A stretch of DNA of 64,000 nt, taken from NCBI RefSeq assembly GCF_001021505.1, contig NZ_LDPO01000009.1, forward strand, positions 123,082-187,081, read 5' to 3'. Shown here piece by piece: positions 60,901 through 64,000 of this stretch (position 1 is the first letter of the stretch; every line of letters starts with the position of its first letter). Source of the stretch: Mycolicibacter heraklionensis. GTDB lineage: Bacteria > Actinomycetota > Actinomycetes > Mycobacteriales > Mycobacteriaceae. The position numbers were made by a program, and so were the translations under genes. The notes beneath the pieces are model-generated. The model was not told where the DNA came from. It was given only the letters and a program-made list of their open reading frames with translations, and searched no databases.

Positions 60901-63900
60901 AGTGCCGCGCGGATCGGCCAATCCCGTTCCAGGTCGAACGCGATGGCGCGCTGCTCATCGAGTCGGGCCTTGGTCCACGCCGTGACGGCGCCCGGATCGA
61001 TTTCCGGACACTGCAGTTCGGTCACCTGCACCGGCGCGGGCGCGTTGATGACCTGGTGGGGCAGCCCGTCGATCTCGGTGAACGTGGTGCGCAGGCTGTC
61101 GTGTCGGGCCACCACGTCGCCGATCGCGGCGGTCAGGGCAGCGGTGTCGCAGGGGCCGGTGAGCCGGGCCGACAGCGGAATGTTGTCGCCGGTGGCGCCG
61201 GGGTCCAGTCGGTAGGCGAACCAGGTGCGCAGCTGGGATGCCGACACCGGTAGATTCCCGGACCGCGGCACCGCGACCAGCGCCGGCCGCCCCAGCCCCG
61301 CCTCGTCGCCTTGTGCGGCAGGTGCGGTGTCTATCGCGGCGGCCAGCCGGGCCACCGTGCTGGCCTCGAAGATCTCCCGGATGCCGATCTCCACCTCGCA
61401 GCGGGCGCGGATCGCCGCCACCAGTTTGGTGGCCAGCAGCGAGTGACCGCCGAGGTCGAAGAACGAGTCGTCAGCACCCACCTTGTCGCGGGAGAGCAGT
61501 TGGGCGAACAGTTGCGCCACCACGTGTTCGGTGTCGGTCTGCGGCTCCCGGTAGGGCGTGCTCTCGACAGGCTGCGGGTCGGGCAGCGCAGCGCGATCGA
61601 TCTTGCCGTGCGCGGTGATCGGGATGTCATCGACCACCACGTAGGCCGCCGGCGCCATGTATTCCGGCAATGCCGCGGCCACCCGGGCGCGGATCCGCGG
61701 AATCTCGACGGTCTCTTCGCCAGCGCCCGGGCCGGCGGGGGTCAGGTAGGCGACCAGGCTGCGGCCCAGCCCGGGGAGGTCCGACACCACCACCACGCAC
61801 TGGCCGACGCTGGGATCCACCGAGATGGCCGAGGCCACCTCGCCGAGTTCGATCCGGAAGCCGCGGACCTTGACCTGGTCGTCGGCGCGGCCGATGAATT
61901 CCAGGTCGCCGGCGGCATTGCGGCGGGCCAGATCACCGGTGCGGTACAGCCGCTGGCCGGGTGTCCACGGGTCGGCGACGAAGCGCTCCGCGGTCAGGCC
62001 GGGGCGGTCGAAGTAGCCGCGCGCCACATGCGTTCCGCCGATGTAGATCTCGCCGATCACCCCGACCGGCACTGGCGCCAAGGCGTCGTCGAGCAGCCAC
62101 ATGGTGGTGTTGATGTTGGGGCTGCCGATCGGCACGATCCGGTTGCCCTGGGGGCCTTCCACTTTGTAGCGGGAGGAGTTGACCACGGTCTCGGTGGGGC
62201 CGTAGAAGTTGTGCAGCAGGGCATCGAAGGTGGCGTGGAATTTGTCCGCGAGCTCACCCGGCAGCGGTTCGCCGCCGATCGGGATGCGCCGCAGGGTGCG
62301 CCACTGGTTCACCCCGGGCAGCGACAGGAACAGCCCCAGCAACGACGGCACGAAGTGCATGGCGGTGACGCCTTCACGCTGCAGCAGGTCGGTCAGGTAG
62401 CCGATGTCGCGCAGTCCGTCCGGGCGCGGAATCACCAGCCGCGCACCGTTTCCCAGGGTTCCGAACAGTTCGCCGATCGACACGTCGAAGCTCGGTGAGG
62501 CGACCTGCAGCAGTACGTCGGTGTCATCGATGCCGTACTCGTCGCCGAACCAGAGCAGGTACTCGGTGATCGGGGCGTGGGATACCTCGACGCCCTTGGG
62601 CAGCCCCGTCGAACCCGAGGTGTAGATGAGGTAGGCGAGATTCTCCGGTCGCAGCGGCCGCACCCGGTCGGCGTCGGTCGGGTCGGTGTCGGGACGGCCG
62701 GCCAGCTCGTCGACGGTCAGCGGCTCACGCAGCACTATCGACGGCCGGGCGTCGCCGAGGATGAATTCGATACGGTCCGGCGGGTATTCGGGGTCGACGG
62801 GAACGTAGGCGGCGCCGGCTTTGGCGATGCCCAGGGCGGTGACCACCAAGTCCGTCGAGCGGCCGAACAGCACCGCGACCTTGTCCTCGGTGCCGATGCC
62901 GGCGGCGATCAGGTGGTGTGCGATTCGGTTGGCGCGTGCGTTGATCTCGGCGTAGCTGTACTTGCCGTGGTCGTCGACGACGGCGATGGCGTTCGGGGTG
63001 GCCGCAGCCCGGTCGGCCACCAGCGAGCCCAGGGTGGCCGGCGCCTCGGGGGGCGGGGCGAAGTCGGGTCCGCGGGAAATCGCGTCCAGCCAGGTCCGGT
63101 CGTCGTCGCCGAGGATGTCCAGCTCGCCGATGGTCGTCTCAGGCTGGGCGACCGCGGCGGACAGCAGCTGCACCAGGTGGCGCAGCAACTGCTCGACCAA
63201 TGCCTCGTCGAGCACGTCGTGCAGGTACTCGGCCTCGATCAGCGCGCCGCCATCGTGTGAGCCGCCGGCCTCCACCATGATTCCCAGCGGCAGCTGGGCG
63301 ATCTTGCCGCGGTAATCGGCTCGGGTGCAGGTGATCCCGTCCGGCTGGAAGCCGCCCCCGTGTGTCGACCGGAAACCGAAGCTGAGCCGGGTGAGTCGTT
63401 CCACTCCCCCGTGCCGGCGATCCGGGTTGAGTTCACGCACCACCCGGTCGAGGTTGATGCCCTGGTGGCCGAACGCCCCCAGTGCGGCGTCGCGGGTGTG
63501 CGCCAGCAGTTCGTTGAACCGGGCAGCAGCGTCGACCTTCGCGCGCAGCACCACGGTGTTGCCGAAGTAGCCGATGGCGCCTTCGGTACCGGCGGTGCGG
63601 TTGAGCACCGGTGAGGCGATGAGGAAGTCGTCGGTGGCGGTGTAGCGGTAGATCAGCGCCGACAACGCCGCGGCGATCACCATGTAGGGCGTAGCGCCGC
63701 TGCTGCGTGCCAGCTCGGCGATGCCGGCCATCAACTCGGCCGGCAAGGTGCGGGTGCACAATCCGGCGCGCAGGGTGCGAGGTACCGCCGAGCCGTGCGG
63801 GCCGGGCAGCTCGAGCGGGTCCGGCGGCTCGGCCAACAGCGTGCGCCAGTAATCCAGCTCCGCCGCGTGGTCGGAGTTCGCCGGTGCGACGAGGTTGATG

Positions 63901-64000
63901 CCCTGGTGGCCGAACGCCCCCAGTGCGGCGTCGCGGGTGTGCGCCAGCAGTTCGTTGAACCGGGCAGCAGCGTCGACCTTCGCGCGCAGCACCACGGTGT
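57912..64000 (-). CDS. mbtE: MbtE-type NRPS, 5' end beyond the window
   Basis: At least 2,028 visible codons, frame open to the window edge. Visible order: partial condensation domain (1-about 290), A1 (about 330-800; [22 protein letters not shown]), carrier 1 ([11 protein letters not shown], Ser 852), C2 (about 910-1350, HHIAADHW), A2 (about 1395-1900; [20 protein letters not shown]), carrier 2 ([11 protein letters not shown]). So two extension units before MbtF. Position and 4-bp overlap with mbtF support mbtE. The M. tuberculosis protein is, as I recall, about 1,680 aa, so this one is larger. A2 holds an in-frame dispersed element (59014-59063) and the first C domain a duplicated block (see repeats). 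Confidence 0.85.
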   Translation of the reverse strand, partial: TVVLRAKVDAAARFNELLAHTRDAALGAFGHQGINLVAPANSDHAAELDYWRTLLAEPPDPLELPGPHGSAVPRTLRAGLCTRTLPAELMAGIAELARSSGATPYMVIAAALSALIYRYTATDDFLIASPVLNRTAGTEGAIGYFGNTVVLRAKVDAAARFNELLAHTRDAALGAFGHQGINLDRVVRELNPDRRHGGVERLTRLSFGFRSTHGGGFQPDGITCTRADYRGKIAQLPLGIMVEAGGSHDGGALIEAEYLHDVLDEALVEQLLRHLVQLLSAAVAQPETTIGELDILGDDDRTWLDAISRGPDFAPPPEAPATLGSLVADRAAATPNAIAVVDDHGKYSYAEINARANRIAHHLIAAGIGTEDKVAVLFGRSTDLVVTALGIAKAGAAYVPVDPEYPPDRIEFILGDARPSIVLREPLTVDELAGRPDTDPTDADRVRPLRPENLAYLIYTSGSTGLPKGVEVSHAPITEYLLWFGDEYGIDDTDVLLQVASPSFDVSIGELFGTLGNGARLVIPRPDGLRDIGYLTDLLQREGVTAMHFVPSLLGLFLSLPGVNQWRTLRRIPIGGEPLPGELADKFHATFDALLHNFYGPTETVVNSSRYKVEGPQGNRIVPIGSPNINTTMWLLDDALAPVPVGVIGEIYIGGTHVARGYFDRPGLTAERFVADPWTPGQRLYRTGDLARRNAAGDLEFIGRADDQVKVRGFRIELGEVASAISVDPSVGQCVVVVSDLPGLGRSLVAYLTPAGPGAGEETVEIPRIRARVAAALPEYMAPAAYVVVDDIPITAHGKIDRAALPDPQPVESTPYREPQTDTEHVVAQLFAQLLSRDKVGADDSFFDLGGHSLLATKLVAAIRARCEVEIGIREIFEASTVARLAAAIDTAPAAQGDEAGLGRPALVAVPRSGNLPVSASQLRTWFAYRLDPGATGDNIPLSARLTGPCDTAALTAAIGDVVARHDSLRTTFTEIDGLPHQVINAPAPVQVTELQCPEIDPGAVTAWTKARLDEQRAIAFDLERDWPIRAALLHLPGDERVLSLVVHHIAADHWSVEVLFTDLLIAYRSRAAGSAPAWEPPALQYADFAHWQGELLRDESGLIEAQRRYWIEQLAGLADDTGPRPDFPRPATANGSGDSVAFTVPPQVRAGLAALARETGATEFMVVQAAVAVLLHLAGSGDDIPLGVPIAGRTDNALDNLVGFFVNIVVLRNRLSGNPTLREVVTRAREAALGAYAHADLPFDRLVEALNPVRTLSRNPLFQVVVHVREAADVTHVIDTGPDGDLVFRTVMPTFDIAHADLSVNLFTTVDADGDGYDGHLIYRTDLYERATVQRLADWLGRVLATMAGDPGRALRDISLVDDEQRDRILHQWSRGAEAPAGDPRTIADVLAPSRSFDGIAVRCAGAELTYPQLHQRSDRLAELLIAAGVEPGTLVGLSVRRDLDLPVALVGIMKAGAGYFPLDPSYPRQRLEFMIDDVFLNDAAPKVILVSSATRDAIPASDGVTLLCLDDADVQVELTKDAAGVDLPVPHPDDPMYLVFTSGSTGLPKGVLGTHRSMSARLNWQLAHYPVAGEDIRLAQSSMTFLEGGMEMLAGLAAGATLILADDNEFRNPEALARLIVDERVAQVTAVASLISVLADSDGGSARLDGGEAKLGPPHESGDTLRGLRRLVCSGEPVSADLLARLGGALDPNAQLLNNFGATETSGAVVRGELEPPTPKLGRPTPGSQAYVLDDALQPVPPGVVGEVYYAGPQIVRGYWKRPGLTSTRFVANPFSQTPGDRLYRSGDRARWTVDGVLEFVGRTDHQVKVRGFRVELAEVEAALRGAPGVASAAARTWEQRGGTTLAGYLVPAAPVTDAAEFIASVRAAVAATLPGYMVPSSLTVLDAMPLTDSGKLNRPALPQPAVATRGESDPPVTATEQTLVGICAELLGVAAIGRSDGFFELGGDSILSVQLAARARAAGLDVDPRMIFEHPTFAELAAAVDAAAAAGGTAESADTAFEPMSVSGLSSDALADLTAAWGDSP
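59014..59063. repeat. 50-bp dispersed element, copy B, inside the NRPS gene
   Basis: 47 of 50 bases equal to 14137-14186. In the mbtE frame it encodes the peptide [15 protein letters not shown] within DSDGG...SGDTLRG, about residues 1644-1661, between core motifs A3 and A5 of the second adenylation domain. Homologous domains have a plain surface loop here, so the element seems to have inserted without breaking the frame. Confidence 0.8.
63449..63559. repeat. 111-bp exact direct repeat, left copy
   Basis: Identical to 63890-64000. Encodes the block from [13 protein letters not shown] to FGHQGINL of the condensation domain. This copy continues into the normal next segment ([12 protein letters not shown]), so it is the original context. 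Confidence 0.92.
63890..64000. repeat. 111-bp exact direct repeat, right copy (cut by window edge)
   Basis: Identical to 63449-63559, offset 441 bp (147 codons), so in frame. Here the block is followed by [15 protein letters not shown], i.e. the segment that normally comes much earlier in the domain. The repeat may extend past the window. Either an in-frame tandem duplication of about 441 bp or an assembly artefact. Confidence 0.92.

Noticed and set aside
59289..61253. Plus-strand open frame of 654 codons opposite the NRPS gene
   Set aside because: Low-complexity composition with no domain; it is a shadow of the NRPS reading frame.

Overview
The window is high-GC DNA from a mycobacterium that is probably not of the tuberculosis complex. 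Most of it follows the M. tuberculosis order from about Rv2317 to Rv2380c: usp sugar transporter, ECF transporter and MarR gene, tRNA-Asn, dnaG, dgt, a TPM-domain protein, glyS, smtB, zur, uppS, recO, amiA2, era, the CorC/ybeY/phoH operon, rsmE, dnaJ2, hrcA, then mbtH, mbtG, mbtF and an mbtE-type gene. Gene names and family assignments rest on motifs read by eye and on recalled homologues; no database search was run. The species is not determined.

Layout. 1-2.8 kb: end of a uspBC sugar importer and a lone DUF559/AbiEi-like gene bracketed by two nearly identical 66-bp palindromic repeats. 2.7-6.1 kb: a two-gene ECF transporter, one gene being a membrane/ATPase/ATPase fusion, divergent from a MarR regulator. 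6.3-13.7 kb: accessory regulators (GAF-GGDEF-EAL, PAS, two TetR) and a divergent lipoprotein/acyl-CoA oxidase pair with only 36 bp between start codons. 13.7-25.2 kb: mostly core genes (tRNA-Asn, dnaG, dgt, glyS, the zinc-responsive smtB-zur operon, uppS). 25.3-27.2 kb: a methyltransferase and a collagen-like secreted protein lying between uppS and recO. 27.3-34 kb: recO, amiA2, a hemophore-like protein, a sulfurtransferase and a lipoprotein-SDR-Baeyer-Villiger monooxygenase operon. 34-42.4 kb: tightly packed core operons (era; phoH-ybeY-corC with 4-bp overlaps; rsmE-dnaJ2-hrcA). 42.5-49.9 kb: an accessory metabolic island with a LysR regulator, ethanolamine ammonia-lyase EutBC, an inositol-phosphatase-family enzyme, a sphingosine-1-phosphate-lyase-like enzyme and an FGGY kinase. 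49.9-64 kb: a CFP-2/MTB12-like protein, a Ser/Thr kinase and the mycobactin-type cluster mbtH-mbtG-mbtF-mbtE; the last gene runs off the right edge.

Points that stand out. (1) The DUF559-like gene with palindromic flanks looks like a small mobile cassette. (2) A 50-bp dispersed element occurs beside tRNA-Asn and again, in frame, inside an adenylation domain of the mbtE-type synthetase. (3) The mbtE-type gene has two complete adenylation/carrier units and, at the window edge, a 111-bp exact direct repeat spaced 441 bp (147 codons), implying an in-frame tandem duplication of part of a condensation domain or an assembly fault. (4) The S1P-lyase/kinase/phosphatase/EutBC island could form an amino-alcohol or sphingoid-base degradation route that ends in ethanolamine deamination.
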